From: Blepharisma stoltei
Taxonomy: Eukaryota; Ciliophora; Heterotrichea; Heterotrichida; Blepharismidae
Assembly: GCA_914767885.1 (NCBI GenBank)
Contig: CAJZBQ010000017.1
Location: 372,001 to 436,000, forward strand
Length of the DNA stretch: 64,000 nt
Reading direction: 5' to 3'
Within the stretch, counting starts at the first letter, position 1, and each line of letters begins with the position of its first letter. The position numbers and the translations under genes were made by a program. Below are positions 11,483 to 22,376 of the stretch, in pieces. The notes beneath the pieces are model-generated. The model made no database searches, had not been told where the DNA came from, and saw only the letters and a program-made list of their open reading frames with translations.

Positions 11483-11644
11483 CTTAATAAATATCTTTTT
11501 AAGCTTAATGAGCTTAATACATTTCATAAACTATTGTATTATGCTATTTTTCGGAAGTCAATTATAAGTTAGACGAAATTATCCAAAATGTATACTTATG
11601 CGTTAAATAAAAATGCAGTGAAAAACGATTATTGGCAATAAAAT

Positions 11645-12448
11645 ATGGGTTGCTGTGGTTCCAGTCAAGTAGTTGCACCTCCTCCTGCTCCAATTCCAAT
11701 TAAAATTGACCCAACTTTACCTCCAGCAGAGCAAGAAGCCATTAAAGAACAAGTCAACGTCAGAGCCAACAAAATTGCTGCAGCCCAAAAGCTTGAACTC
11801 GACCCAGAAGAGAAAGTAATCAGATCTGAAGAAAAGAAGATTCCTTTTGCCCAAAAGAAGGCAAGAGATCTTGATCAAGCCCTCAAAGCAAATTCGCTTG
11901 AAGGAAAACTCAGTGTTCCTCAGCTGAAAAGAGCAACCGCGCACCTAGAAATAAACCCAGAAATTTTCACTGACCCAGATCTTGCTGTCTACAAGTTTTT
12001 GAAAAAATTCTCTGAAGGAAAATTATATGAAGTAAAATCTCTAGCACTATGTGGAATCCTAATAGGTCAAGGTAGCAATAAAGATAAAGCAGAAGTTTTA
12101 TTTGACCATTTCGATATTGACGCCAGTGGCAAGCTTGAAAAAGAAGAACTTAGAAAAATGCTTGATGAAATGGTCGTTTTGTCAGCAGAAAAAGCTCCAA
12201 TTGCAGCTATTGGTGAAGGACTTTTAACTGAAGAGCAAGCAATCGCCTACTCAAAGAAATTAATTGGTGCTAAAGAAGGGTTTATTAGAACAATTATTGA
12301 AGTACTGGTGGAAGCTGGAGAAGATGGAGTTTCAAAGGTAGAGTTTGAGAAAAAGGTGAGCGGACACCCAACACTTCAAAGACTTTTGTGGAGTTATGGA
12401 ATTAGACAGTCCCTATTTGAAGAAGCTAATGATGTCTTCGCACTTTAA
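11645..12448 (+). CDS. EF-hand protein with acylation-type N-terminus (267 aa)
   Basis: The protein begins MGCCGSS, a strong N-myristoylation plus palmitoylation pattern, then a Pro-rich stretch. A canonical EF-hand loop (DHFDIDASGKLEKEELRKML) lies at about residues 157-176, preceded and followed by helical regions that may be degenerate EF-hands. Membrane-attached calcium sensing is the likely role; partners are unknown. The frame is uninterrupted, with TAA at 12446-12448. Confidence 0.75.
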   Translation: MGCCGSSQVVAPPPAPIPIKIDPTLPPAEQEAIKEQVNVRANKIAAAQKLELDPEEKVIRSEEKKIPFAQKKARDLDQALKANSLEGKLSVPQLKRATAHLEINPEIFTDPDLAVYKFLKKFSEGKLYEVKSLALCGILIGQGSNKDKAEVLFDHFDIDASGKLEKEELRKMLDEMVVLSAEKAPIAAIGEGLLTEEQAIAYSKKLIGAKEGFIRTIIEVLVEAGEDGVSKVEFEKKVSGHPTLQRLLWSYGIRQSLFEEANDVFAL

Positions 12449-12517
12449 ATTAAATGGCTTTAAACAATAATTACTAATTATTTATAGGGAATATGTGAGA
12501 TAAGGTTGTCGGATAGT

Positions 12518-14044
12518 TTAAATTAAAATTGATGTTCTTTGGAAGTTTAAGTAAACTAAAGTGCCTAATATAAAAATAAATGCACAGAGAAGAAGCTGGG
12601 TCGTGTTTCATGATGATTCTTCGAATGATTGCTGATTTAATTTTATTTTGGGCTTTATTTCATTTCTGCCATTTAAATAGCTAGGTTTTCTCCTATAAAT
12701 TGTACTTTGACGGTCATGAGGACTTGGCGATCTTTCTGATCCATTTATTGACATATTTTCAGATCTCGGATGCCTTGTATAGCCCTCTGAATTTCAGTCA
12801 TCATATATATCATAAAATGATGATTGGCTTATATTTCTAGGCGTATAATTCCTTGACATAACCGATCTTATTCCCCTTTCTGACAAATTTCTTCCATTTT
12901 GATCATATTTTCGATATTTTTTTCCTTCAGAGTTTCAAGATTTTGCTGAATTGCTCCTCGACCTATTTGAATTTTTATCAGAATCAGCCTCCATTCCATA
13001 CTGTGAATTTACTTCAGAATGGCTTAAAGAATCCATAGGGGTCTTTTGAGGGGTTTTCATAATAGAGCGCGGAGGTGTCGCAATTGAATACTTTGATATA
13101 GAAATTTCTTCCATTTTCGAAGATGCATCATAATTTGAATTTTCAGCCTGAATTTCTGTAGAATTTTCAATTGAAAAGTCTGCATCATTAGTCTCTTCCA
13201 TGTGAAAGCTGACTCTTTTGCTATGGCTTGGATTATGAAATTCTTCTGATAACTTTCTGCTTTGTGGAGAGCTTTGGTTAATATTTTTACTGTTAATCCG
13301 CCTATATATTTGAATTTTTTCTTTTGTTAGGTCTATTTTTGCATCAATTTCATGGGCTTTGTTTTTGATTACAGAAAGATAGTCATTTAGATTGTTGATA
13401 TTTTTATCTCTTGATGCCAAATGTTGTTCTAAATGAATTTTCATGCTTTTAATCATTGAATCAATATACAATATCTTTTCCTTTTGCGTTTGTTTTAAAA
13501 CTTCTAAATCTTTTATAGGAGAATTTGCATTAAGTAATAATTGTTCTTTGCTTCTCAGCTTTTCCTTTATTATAACGACATGCTTTGATATATTATTTTT
13601 CTGTTTGAGGACTCTTTCAAGATTTTCTACTTTGGCTTTATTACCATCAAATGACTGGAGCTCTTCAGCTTCACGTTCGATTTCTTCCAATTGTGAAGGA
13701 GAGGCTCTATCTTCAGACTCTCTTGACAATTTTTCCTCAATTATATCAATTTCGACTTCTCCATCAATGTAAGGGTCCTCTAAATTGCTTATATGCCTTA
13801 TTTTTGATCTAGAAATTTTATTTTCATCTGAGTCTTCTTCCTCTGATTGTCCTGTTTCAATACATTGAATTGAACTTACAATTGAATTTTCTGTGTCCAT
13901 CACTGGAAAAAGTGCAGTGTTAACTGAGGATAATGACGCCATAGATTCATTTGTTTCTAAATTGATAGGATAACTCTGAGAATTGCTAAAACTCAGTTCA
14001 TATGGTGATTGCATTTTATCTTGATTTGAAAAACTTCCCTCCAT
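12518..14044 (-). CDS. coiled-coil protein with C-terminal membrane anchor (508 aa)
   Basis: The frame reads through TGA as Trp at 12935-12937 and twice more, ending at TAA 12518-12520. Residues about 120-290 form a coiled coil (EREAEELQSF..., KQKNNISKHVVIIKEKL). Ser-rich, Arg-rich linkers follow. The last 30 residues contain one hydrophobic helix (LLLCAFIFILGTLVYL), so this looks like a tail-anchored coiled-coil protein such as a golgin or KASH-like tether. No family is identified. Confidence 0.65.
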
Positions 14045-14220
14045 TATAACACCAATATTTATTATTGTACTTTGTAAGAACTACTTTATAGTTCAATTAG
14101 AAAACCTGCTATCTTTAATTATGCAAATTTTAATATTTTCTTGGAATAGAGACATGAGAGCAATTTATTTGAGGGAAAATAAAAGCTTTTTTATAAAATC
14201 TGTTTAATTAAATTTCTACT

Positions 14221-15486
14221 TTATAAAATTCCTTCTAGTCTAAGTTGAATATTCTTTGCATAATCTATCAATTCTCCTGGAGATTTTAACTTAAATATCT
14301 CGCAAAGTTTATTCAAAATACTTAAATCAGTGCTTTTCTTCAGGGTCATGAATTCTTCTAATAGCCTTGTTAATAGTTTCCATGCAGATTTACATGAAAT
14401 ATCTTTCGATAATGCAGTTTCTGAGCATCTCTGGATGAGTTCAATAATTCTTTTATAGAATTTGCAGTATTTTTTATTTTTTTGATGATGGCTTTCTAAA
14501 TACAAAACTCGTTTAATTGCTGATTTTTCATTCGAAGCACCTAAAATTCTAAATAGCTCTGAAGCTCCATTTACATCAGTTTTTGGGGTGGACTGAAGAG
14601 AACGGCTGACTTTTTCCTCAAGAAGCCTTATTTGGCTTTGAAGTTCCTTTATTTCTGAGCTTGGACTTGCTAAGTATTCTATATCACTATTTCTGAATTC
14701 AATATTCCCTGTATCAATTTTTAAGCTACTTTTCTTTGAATGCGTTTGTGATTTAATTGAGAGCTCAACAAGCTTAGAATTTGCATGATCCAACTCCTCC
14801 TGCAATTTAAAACTTTTTTCTTGATAAAAATTAAAATTCTTTCTCAGCTCTTCATAATCTTGCTTAATTTCCCAATTTTCTTTTTCATAATTTTGTACCA
14901 CTTCTTCATTTTCTTGCAGCTTTTCCAGTGTTTTTTGTATTTCCTGTTCCTTTAGCCCACATTTTTCACATTTTTCTTCTATCAGCTCCCCAATTTTGTA
15001 CTCAATTATTTTATTGAGTTTTGCGATTTGATTATTTCGAATTTTTACTGTTTCTTTGAATTTAAATGACTCAATTTCTGCAGCTTCAAATTTTAACTTG
15101 AATTTTTCAACTTCTTTTAATAGTTTGGCTTCTTTAGATTGAAGGTCTTCTATAGTTGAATAAAGATCATTTTGAAGTGCAGATAAATCTTCTAATAGTT
15201 TATCTTTGTGTGCGAGTCGCTGCTCGAGATTTGCATTTTTTTCTCGCTCAGACTCAAGAAGAATGTTTAATTCTCATTGCTCGCTGGTTTGTTGCAAATC
15301 AGGGAGTTTTGAGCTAAAATTTGATGGGATTTTATTAATCTCGATTTCGATGCCTTCTTGAGGTTGAGAGTCTGCTAATGAGTCTGCCATTGAGGCTGAG
15401 CAATTGTGGGGGTTTATTTCTTTTAACGCTATTCTAATTTGTTCAATTTCCCTTTCAATTCTGCTGTTGGTTAGATCTTCCTCCAT
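14221..15486 (-). CDS. long coiled-coil protein (421 aa)
   Basis: The frame is continuous on the reverse strand with TGA read as Trp at 15274-15276; start at ATG 15486 (MEEDLTNSRIEREIEQ). Nearly the whole protein is heptad-rich (LEQRLAHKDKLLEDLSALQ, EVEKFKLKFEAAEIESF). A CEKCG pair sits in the middle. A structural role at cytoskeleton or basal body is plausible but not shown. It is co-directional with the coiled-coil gene at 12518-14044 but 176 bp away. Confidence 0.6.
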
Positions 15487-15673
15487 ATATAAGTTATATA
15501 ATTTACTTAACTTTAAATTTATAATACCAAATATGCTGATGCGAAAAAATATTTCAAAAATACGCCTTTTTAATAAATCTTTCACTAATCTTAATTTGTC
15601 TTTTTAGCGTAATATTTAAAACATATATTTTCCATAATGCACTATTTAAAATAGCTCATCTTAAAACTTTAAT

Positions 15674-16310
15674 AATGGGAAAAATTGATGACCTTTTCAA
15701 TTCGGTAAAGATGAATTCTTATTAGCTGAGCAATCAGAACGCTATGAAATATGATAATTTTTATGAGTGAATTCGTAAAAAAAGAAAGACCAGCACTATC
15801 TATAAGAACGAAATTTATTAGTAACGGCCTATAAAAATGTTGTCGGGAGTCAAAAAGCAACTTGATGAATTTTCAGTTCAACAGAAGAAAAGAAGGCAGA
15901 AGAAATAATGAAAAAGCAACCAAAGAAATTCTGAATATAAGTTAAAAATTGAAAATGAGCTAAGAAACTTTCTTAGAAATTCTGAGATTAACAGACTCAG
16001 AGTTCCTCGATTAGGAAATGGTGAGCCTAGGGTATTTTATTTGAAAATAAAAGAAGATTGCTATAGATATATTTGTGAATTTTCCATAGGGTAGACTAGA
16101 GATGAAGTTGAAAAAATGGGAGCTGAGCTATGAAATGCATTAAGCTTCTGAAGAAGATTTGCCTCCAAATAATTCTTCAAAGTTTCGATTCATTTTGAGC
16201 TTTTTCGTTTTTAGCTATGAAATAGATGATATATCAACGGCATTAAAGCATTTTATGAAGTAATTCGGGATCTTGATAACTTAGCTAATGAATCTTCCTC
16301 AATCTGAAAA
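15674..16310 (+). pseudogene. decayed 14-3-3 gene
   Basis: Fragments in shifting frames follow the 14-3-3 order: LLAEQSERYEIW, then NLLVTAYKNVVGSQKATWW (TGA as Trp) and SSTEEKKAEE, IENELRNF, PRVFYLKIKEDCYRYICEF and RDLDNLANESSS. Several stops and frameshifts separate them, and none are removed by TA-bounded excision or 15-nt introns. It is therefore a pseudogene of a phosphoserine-binding adaptor. No intact copy is in this window. Confidence 0.85.
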
Positions 16311-16420
16311 TTAAGATTAAAGTGATTTTATATAATTTTTAAATTTCTAAACTAGATTGATTTTATATTTATGAAAGAATTTTCTCATAATCTTGATATT
16401 TATTTTACAAGATTAGTAAC

Positions 16421-18706
16421 TTATTGGACTAAAATAGCCCATATAAAGGATAAGCCTAATACTACAGCATTAGAATGGCAATTTTCTGACCAATCTATTA
16501 ACTTCTGATATGCTTTATATTCCAAAGAGTCTTCAAAACAATCATTTATCGTTTGAAGTGTCGGATAATTAATCAATTCACTAAGCGCGACTTGGCTGGC
16601 AGCAATATCTCCATCATTTGCTAATGCAATATATCTTTTACTAAGCTCGTCAGATTCATAAAGCTTGCAATATGCATTTCCATCCTTATTGGCTGAGCAC
16701 GCGCATTTTCCAGGGGTTCCATTTGTGGAAACACAGTCGGTGTCATATACACACCCAATTGGAAGCTCCTTAGGCGACTTTGAAGGTACTTGGCAAATTC
16801 CATCTTTTACTATAGCAGAATCACATGCTAATTTAGAGTCAGCTTGCGAGCCATCAGGAAGAGAAAAATACTCAATGCATTTGCCTTTATTGCAGATTGA
16901 TCCTTCAGTGCATTCATATAAAGTGCTGCAAGATTTTCCTTTAGACGTTTTCTTTGAGCACGATCCTGTATCTTGTTTACAATAGTAGCCTTTGCCACAG
17001 AGTGCTGTAGAGCTGCAGGATTCTCCTTCTTTAGCATATGAAGGGCATGACTTTTCTGATTCAGAGCTTGAGTTTTCATCAGATGAATAGCAGTCCGTTG
17101 AGGCTGGAGATGATAGGCTATAATCTCCACAAGTTTTGTCTCCTTCACACTTATAATGTTTAACAAATTCACCATCTGTGGAAATACAGTAAGGTTTTTT
17201 GGTGCTGCTACATGTGAATTTTGGACAAATAAGAGGAGTAGGAGCTATCGGAGTTGGATTGACTTCTTCATCATCAGAAGTTTCTTCAGTTTCTTTTTCA
17301 GGCTCTTCTGATGAACCAGAAGTTTCTTCTTCGGATGACCCATCAGTTTGCTCTTCACTTGACTCTTCAGTTTGCTCTTCGCTTGAACCTTCTGTTTGCT
17401 CTTCACTTGCTTCTTCTGTTGTCTCTTCGCTGGTCCCTTCACTAGTGTCTTCTGCAGGCTGTTCACTAGACTCTTCTGTAGGTTGTTCACTAGACTCTTC
17501 TGTAGGCTGTTCACTAGACTCTTCTGTAGGCTGTTCACTAGACTCTTCTGTAGGCTGTTCACTTGAACTTTCAGCCGTCTCTTCTTCAGAGCTTCCTTGA
17601 TCTGGCTGGGTTTCGCTTGTAGCTTCTTCAGAGCTTCCAGTCTCTTCAGATGATGTTTCTTCAGCCGGTTGAGTAGTTTCCTCTGCAGGAGTATCAGGAT
17701 TTGTTGTTTCTTCACTTGTTGATGTATTAGTTTCTTGCTCTGAGGCTTCATCAGCATTAGTTGGTGTTTCTGTAGTGCTTTCTTCTTGGGTGCTTGAGTC
17801 ACTTGTTGCTTCTTCACTTGTTGATTCTTCGCTTGGTTGGGCTTCAGTTGGCTCTTCTGAGCTAGTTTCTTCTTGAGTAGTTCCTTCACTAGACTCTGCT
17901 GGTGTTTCTGAAGTGGCTTCTTCTTGGGTGGTAGAATCATTGCTAGTTTCTTCACTCGAGCTTTCCTCACTTGTAGCCTCTTCAGTTGACTGATCTGTCT
18001 CAGAAGTGGTAGGATCAGAACTTGTCTGAGAGCTATCAGATGAAGTTTCCTCAGCAGCTGCAGAGTCTACAGGTTCTTGAGAGGATTCTTCAGAAGTCGT
18101 CGTTTCTGGACTGCTTTCAGAGCTTTCACTTGCTGCATTATCAGTGCTCTCTGTATTTGTAGCTTCTTCAGTTCCCTCTGCTGCATTTCCATTTGATGAT
18201 GGATCACTTTCTGTTGTTGAGCTGTCTCCTGAAGCTGAAGTTTCAGCTGGCTGCTCACTTGTAGAAGTATCTGAAGAGAAAGGCTCAGTTGAAGCTTCCT
18301 CGCTTGCAGCTTCTTCAGTTGTAGCTTCCTCGCTTGCAGCTTCTTCAGTTGTAGCTTCCTCGCTTGCAGCTTCTTCAGTTGTAGCTCCTTCTGTTGCGGC
18401 TTCTTCACTTGCAGCTTCTACACTCTGCTCACTTGCAGAATTCTCAGTTGTAGCCTCTTCAGCTGCAGCTTCTTCGGTTGTTGCTTCTTCACTTGTTGCA
18501 GCCTGATCTGTATTGTCAGAAGCCGCTTCCTCTGAAGTTGCAGGATCTGAACTTGAAGTGTCAGTAGCTTGAAGATCACTAGTTGTTGATCCTGGCTTAA
18601 CTTGCATTTTATTCGAAGCAGATTCTGAGAAATCAGCAGTATTTTTGGCAAAGACGCCAATAATTGCAGTGGAAATAATCAAAAGCAACAGAACTAGCCT
18701 TGCCAT
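16421..18706 (-). CDS. large Ser/Thr/Glu-rich secreted or surface protein (761 aa)
   Basis: The protein starts with a clear signal peptide (MARLVLLLLIISTAIIGVFA). Residues about 50-480 are low-complexity Ser/Thr/Glu/Ala with tandem units: EEATTEEAAS near residue 100 and SEQPTEES repeated about five times near residue 400. A Cys-rich region follows (about 490-690), with clusters such as CPKFTC, CSSTALCGKGYYC and CVSTNGTPGKCAC. The end is hydrophobic (AVVLGLSFIWAILVQ), compatible with GPI anchoring. It resembles a heavily glycosylated ciliate surface or extrusome protein; no named family is recognised. TAA at 16421-16423. Confidence 0.75.
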   Translation of the reverse strand: MARLVLLLLIISTAIIGVFAKNTADFSESASNKMQVKPGSTTSDLQATDTSSSDPATSEEAASDNTDQAATSEEATTEEAAAEEATTENSASEQSVEAASEEAATEGATTEEAASEEATTEEAASEEATTEEAASEEASTEPFSSDTSTSEQPAETSASGDSSTTESDPSSNGNAAEGTEEATNTESTDNAASESSESSPETTTSEESSQEPVDSAAAEETSSDSSQTSSDPTTSETDQSTEEATSEESSSEETSNDSTTQEEATSETPAESSEGTTQEETSSEEPTEAQPSEESTSEEATSDSSTQEESTTETPTNADEASEQETNTSTSEETTNPDTPAEETTQPAEETSSEETGSSEEATSETQPDQGSSEEETAESSSEQPTEESSEQPTEESSEQPTEESSEQPTEESSEQPAEDTSEGTSEETTEEASEEQTEGSSEEQTEESSEEQTDGSSEEETSGSSEEPEKETEETSDDEEVNPTPIAPTPLICPKFTCSSTKKPYCISTDGEFVKHYKCEGDKTCGDYSLSSPASTDCYSSDENSSSESEKSCPSYAKEGESCSSTALCGKGYYCKQDTGSCSKKTSKGKSCSTLYECTEGSICNKGKCIEYFSLPDGSQADSKLACDSAIVKDGICQVPSKSPKELPIGCVYDTDCVSTNGTPGKCACSANKDGNAYCKLYESDELSKRYIALANDGDIAASQVALSELINYPTLQTINDCFEDSLEYKAYQKLIDWSENCHSNAVVLGLSFIWAILVQ

Positions 18707-18763
18707 TTATATTATTACCTGATATATACTATTTTTGAATTATCTATCTAATAAATTAATCAA

Positions 18764-19714
18764 CTATTGATTTCCGAATTGTTTTTCCATATCAATAAAA
18801 TCTATTTCATTCTCTTCCTCCTCTTTCCCTTTATCTGTTCCTTTTGTTTGATCTGGCGTCATCAAAAAATCCACATCAGATATTACCCACTTATTTGTAA
18901 GGAAATTCTTTGAAACTACACGATCTTCTTTATCCAGTTTTAGCCTTTCTAAATACAATACATGAGTATAAGGTGTTTCTTCTCCATCTTCAGCCTCTCC
19001 ATTTCTATTTTCAATAGTCACTAAGCTTCCTCCTTTTATTGCAACTACAGCAACTTGAATAATAGGTCGAATTGAAGTCAGATAAATGTGAAATGATAAT
19101 AAGTCAACCGCATCCTTTTCTTCTAAAGGTAATAATGAACTCACTTTGTTAGCTAGCTTATTAAAATCGATTTTTGAGGCAAGTCCATCCCAAGTTGATT
19201 GATCTCTTCCTGCAAACCTATGCTTAAACACTGATGCATAAGGCTCAGCATTAGTTGCAAGTTTAAAATGTCCATAGCGCATCTGTAGTAAATAATCCAT
19301 ATGAGGATTTAGTTCTTTACGCAAGACAAAAGGCCCAGACCACGAAGAAAAATCAATTAAATTATAATCGAAATTGGGATAGTCTGTACATCTGATTTTC
19401 ATCCCAGATTTATTTAAGTTAGATATGGATGATTGTATTGCGCTAAATAAAGTAGCATCAATAAAATCAGGTCTTTGATAAGTCTGTTTTGCTGAAAGAA
19501 ACTTACAAAAATCACCATATAAAGATTTAATGTCTTCCTTACTACAGACTTCTAATTTTGTTATTTTTTCTTCTATTTTGTATAGCATTGAGCTTGGAAT
19601 CTCAGAGTTACCAAAAATAAGGGGGAAATTCTTAAATTGTTGCATTTCACGAGTGGTTTTTAGAAGTGGTCTTAGGTGTTTGGCTGTCTTAAAATTCATA
19701 ATATTTTTTGCCAT
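18764..19714 (-). CDS. unknown protein, possibly mitochondrial (316 aa)
   Basis: The frame is uninterrupted from MAKNIMNFKTAKHL to TAG at 18764-18766. The N-terminus is basic and amphipathic, which could target mitochondria. The C-terminal third has beta-like segments (PIIQVAVVAIKGG, HVLYLERLKLDKED, NKWVISDVDF) reminiscent of Tim44/NTF2-like folds, then an acidic tail. That resemblance is by eye and weak. Confidence 0.55.
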   Translation of the reverse strand: MAKNIMNFKTAKHLRPLLKTTREMQQFKNFPLIFGNSEIPSSMLYKIEEKITKLEVCSKEDIKSLYGDFCKFLSAKQTYQRPDFIDATLFSAIQSSISNLNKSGMKIRCTDYPNFDYNLIDFSSWSGPFVLRKELNPHMDYLLQMRYGHFKLATNAEPYASVFKHRFAGRDQSTWDGLASKIDFNKLANKVSSLLPLEEKDAVDLLSFHIYLTSIRPIIQVAVVAIKGGSLVTIENRNGEAEDGEETPYTHVLYLERLKLDKEDRVVSKNFLTNKWVISDVDFLMTPDQTKGTDKGKEEEENEIDFIDMEKQFGNQ

Positions 19715-20003
19715 TTCTAGATTCTTTGAAGGCTACAATAAACTTAAATACCAATGACTTCTAGGTTAAATATCATTATGCAAATATTTGTTGGGTTAAT
19801 AATAAAATCTGCAATTTTAATTGTAAATTGTAGAGAATATAAAACCATATATTTGTAGTATTTTATTAATGTACTGGGTATATGAAAATAAAAATTATTT
19901 GCATATTTTGTGTATAGAAATTTAACATCAATGCTTTAGATAAAATAGTAAATATGTTGGGACTGCAAATGAACTTATAGTAATACATAAAATTAAGTAT
20001 TTA

Positions 20004-20266
20004 CTCTAACCTTCTTGAGCGAAAAAAAATTTTGTTCATTTAAGTTAATTGTTTTAATATTTTTTTTAAAAAAAATAAATTTTGCATAAATTGGAATTAA
20101 AACTAATTTAATTTGTAAATTCAATAGGGTTATTTTGAGATTTCATTATAATAATTATCACTCATAATAATAGTTTTTTATAAAAAATGTTTTGTTCGAT
20201 CCTGAGGATTCTCTTTCCCTAAAAAAATAGTTATTTTCCCAATTGTTTTGCTCGCTCTAGAGATTA
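20004..20266. mobile_element. degenerate family-1 MITE at the 3' end of the XRCC1-like gene (about 263 bp)
   Basis: A decayed hairpin (CTTGAGCGAAAA / TTTTGTTCATTTAAG) is at the left, and two direct core copies (TTTTGTTCGATCC, TTTTGCTCGCTC) are at the right. The interior is AT-rich with the family string ATAATTATCACTCATA. TA at 20002-20003 and 20265-20266 serve as borders. The right border coincides with the stop codon of the XRCC1-like gene, and both excised and unexcised forms end after SNYLLF. Confidence 0.7.
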
Positions 20267-21302
20267 GAATAGCAAATAATTAGATACATCTCTCTTTGTC
20301 CTAGTTTCGATACAGTCATAAAGTCATTGAAGACGAACTATAAATCCTCCATTTCTCCTCACTTGAAGTATTAAATTTTCATCAGAACCATCTGAAATGA
20401 GATACTGTACATCATCTGTATAACTCTCAATATAGCAAGCTCCAGAAACCTCACATAATTCTTGAGCTATTAGCTTAGCGACTTCATCTTCCAACTGGCA
20501 AATAATAACACATCCATTCAGTAGATCTTTGTAGCTATTTGTAGGGTTTTTTACTTTTGGAGGCGAATTAACAGCAATTAAAGATCTAAGTCTGTCTTGT
20601 TGACTTTGCTGATCAAATGTTAAATGAGTTTGGCGATATATAGTTGATTTTGGCGTTGCTTGAGAAATGGAGCTGAAAAATGGTTCATGCTTCACTAGTT
20701 TTGGACATGGAATAGGACTTTCATTGTGCTTTTTTATGGGTATACTCTCTTTAAGCCTCTTTATTGGTGGGCTGAATTCTTTGGGGTTGTCCATTAAGGA
20801 TTGGGAATTATTTGTGTATTCTGGCACCATACCTAGATAATTTACTCTAAGTTCTGTTGAGCTGCTGAGATTTCTAACTATAAGCCTAATCGAAGTGTAT
20901 AATTTATTTAATGAACTTGGAAATTCTTTTTCCGCAGTATAAATTTCTTTTTTAATAAAGCTTCCCTGTGTATCTATATGAGAGAATATACTTTTTATTG
21001 CGAATTTTAAACAAATTTATTTTAGTATTATTCTAGAAGTAGAGTAATATAGAATTCTATATTAAACGATCCTGTGTAGCAGGATCATTATCATTTGAAG
21101 CTAAAATTGTAATTTGAGTATTACCCATTGCCCAATAGTGGATTTCATTGATTTTTGTTTCGCTGAATTTCAAATCAAATGTCACTTCTTTAGCGTCAGT
21201 TCTAAAAAATGTGTGCTCATTTGGGTTTTGTAAGCTTTCTTCAGAGCTAAAAGTGTCTTGACAAAAAATTCCAGCTATCATATAAGGAATTCTTGACTCC
21301 AT
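20264..21302 (-). CDS. XRCC1: XRCC1-like repair protein: XRCC1 N-terminal-type domain plus BRCT (about 321 aa)
   Basis: XRCC1 scaffolds single-strand break repair. The first 150 residues contain a beta-rich region with FSETKINEIHYWAMGNTQIT and SIRLIVRNLSSS, matching the pattern of the XRCC1 N-terminal jellyroll. A basic linker follows, then one BRCT domain with LNGCVIICQLE, ACYIESYTDDVQYLIS and the conserved Trp (TGA) in RLQWLYDCIETR. Two frames join when a 73-bp IES (20989-21061) is removed. The BRCT call is secure; the XRCC1 name is a good but untested inference. Confidence 0.7.
20989..21061. other. short IES in the XRCC1-like gene (73 bp)
   Basis: TA at 20987-20988 and 21060-21061 are both at codon positions 2-3 of ATA. 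Excision of 73 bp removes two TAG stops and joins QDRLI to FSHIDTQGS in the same frame. Confidence 0.7.
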
Positions 21303-21486
21303 AGTCTATCTGAAAATCTATTTATTGAATATTTTGTTGAGAATTATATAATTTTAATAGAATTGTTGGATATTTATTGAAAAATCTAAAGAGATAGCTT
21401 CTTTTAATAGTTATTCAATGATAATAATTAAATTAAGCTGAATAAATAACATACTTTTATCCAGTTTTAAATAGGCATAAACTAAA

Positions 21487-22347
21487 ATGAATAGGAAAGT
21501 ATTACTTAAAAAACACTTCTTATTTTCTCATGACCAGCCGTAAATATAATTTAGCTATCAAAGCTTTATTTCTCAATCAAAAGATAAGGAAATTCAACAT
21601 TCATCAAAAACTGCTGATGCTTCTCCTAAAGCAGAAGTATCAATCCAAGTTAATATGTTTGATATTGATATGGATAAAACTTTAATCGAAATTGATAATA
21701 GCGATGCTTTGGAAAGCACTTTCCAGACTACGCTGAACCAAACTCAAGATTTCTCAAAGCAAATAAGCAAGTTTGATTGGACTCCTAAACAAAATTTTTC
21801 GAAAACCCAAAAGCCTGAGTCTCGCAGGTTTTTGAGACCTACAACAACCCCAATTACATTTGAAAGCTCAATTGTTTACACAGGGAGCTCTAGCCCTCGA
21901 ACTAAGCCCAAAACGCATCATTTAAGATCAACTTCTGTGAATAAAAATAAAGTTATTAAGCCAATACCGGCAAAATTAAACGCAACTATGAGGCAAAACG
22001 AGAAAACAATATTTAACCAAGAATCGGAAAAAATTAAAAAGGCATTATTTAAAAAAGTCCCGATTTTAAGGCTCTCAAGTGCTCCTCATGGTGTTTACAC
22101 AAAAATGAAGCCGTGAAATACAATATATAATAATTCTCACTTTTTATCTAATAGTCACAGAGGAGGTGTTCATAGAAGGAATAAGACAGAGTTAATTAAT
22201 CCACCATGAAACTATAGCTCAGGACGGCTTTTAGCTCGTTGTGTGCTAACTATTTCTCTTCAATTAGTAGAGTTGGCTTAGAACCAAAAGTTGCCAACAA
22301 CCCAGGATGAGCTAAAAGCCGTCCTCTGCTATAAATTCAAATCATAA
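21487..22347 (+). CDS. hypothetical basic protein (about 242 aa)
   Basis: Start ATG at 21487 (MNRKVLLKKHF). A 15-nt intron, GTAAATATAATTTAG (21540-21554), removes two stops and connects HDQP to YQSFISQSKD. TGA is read as Trp at 22114-22116. A palindromic IES (22215-22331) is then removed, giving a tail NPPWNYKFKS and TAA at 22345-22347. The protein is Ser/Thr/Lys-rich and probably disordered. No domain is recognised. Confidence 0.6.
22213..22333. repeat. palindrome-ended IES with TATAG termini (117 bp excised)
   Basis: The ends TATAGCTCAGGACGGC and GCCGTCCTCTGCTATA form about 25-bp inverted repeats with two mismatches. TA-bounded excision (22215-22331) lets the upstream gene finish in frame. 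The ends differ from the CTCCC-type MITEs and resemble the TAYAG end consensus known for Tc1/mariner-derived IESs. Confidence 0.75.
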
Positions 22348-22376
22348 ATTATTACAAAAAATAAATTAACCAAAAC

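Noticed and set aside
17245..18506. Long ORFs on both strands across the Ser/Thr/Glu-rich gene
   Set aside because: They are frame shadows of the tandem low-complexity repeats; only the 761-aa frame has a signal peptide and Cys-rich end.
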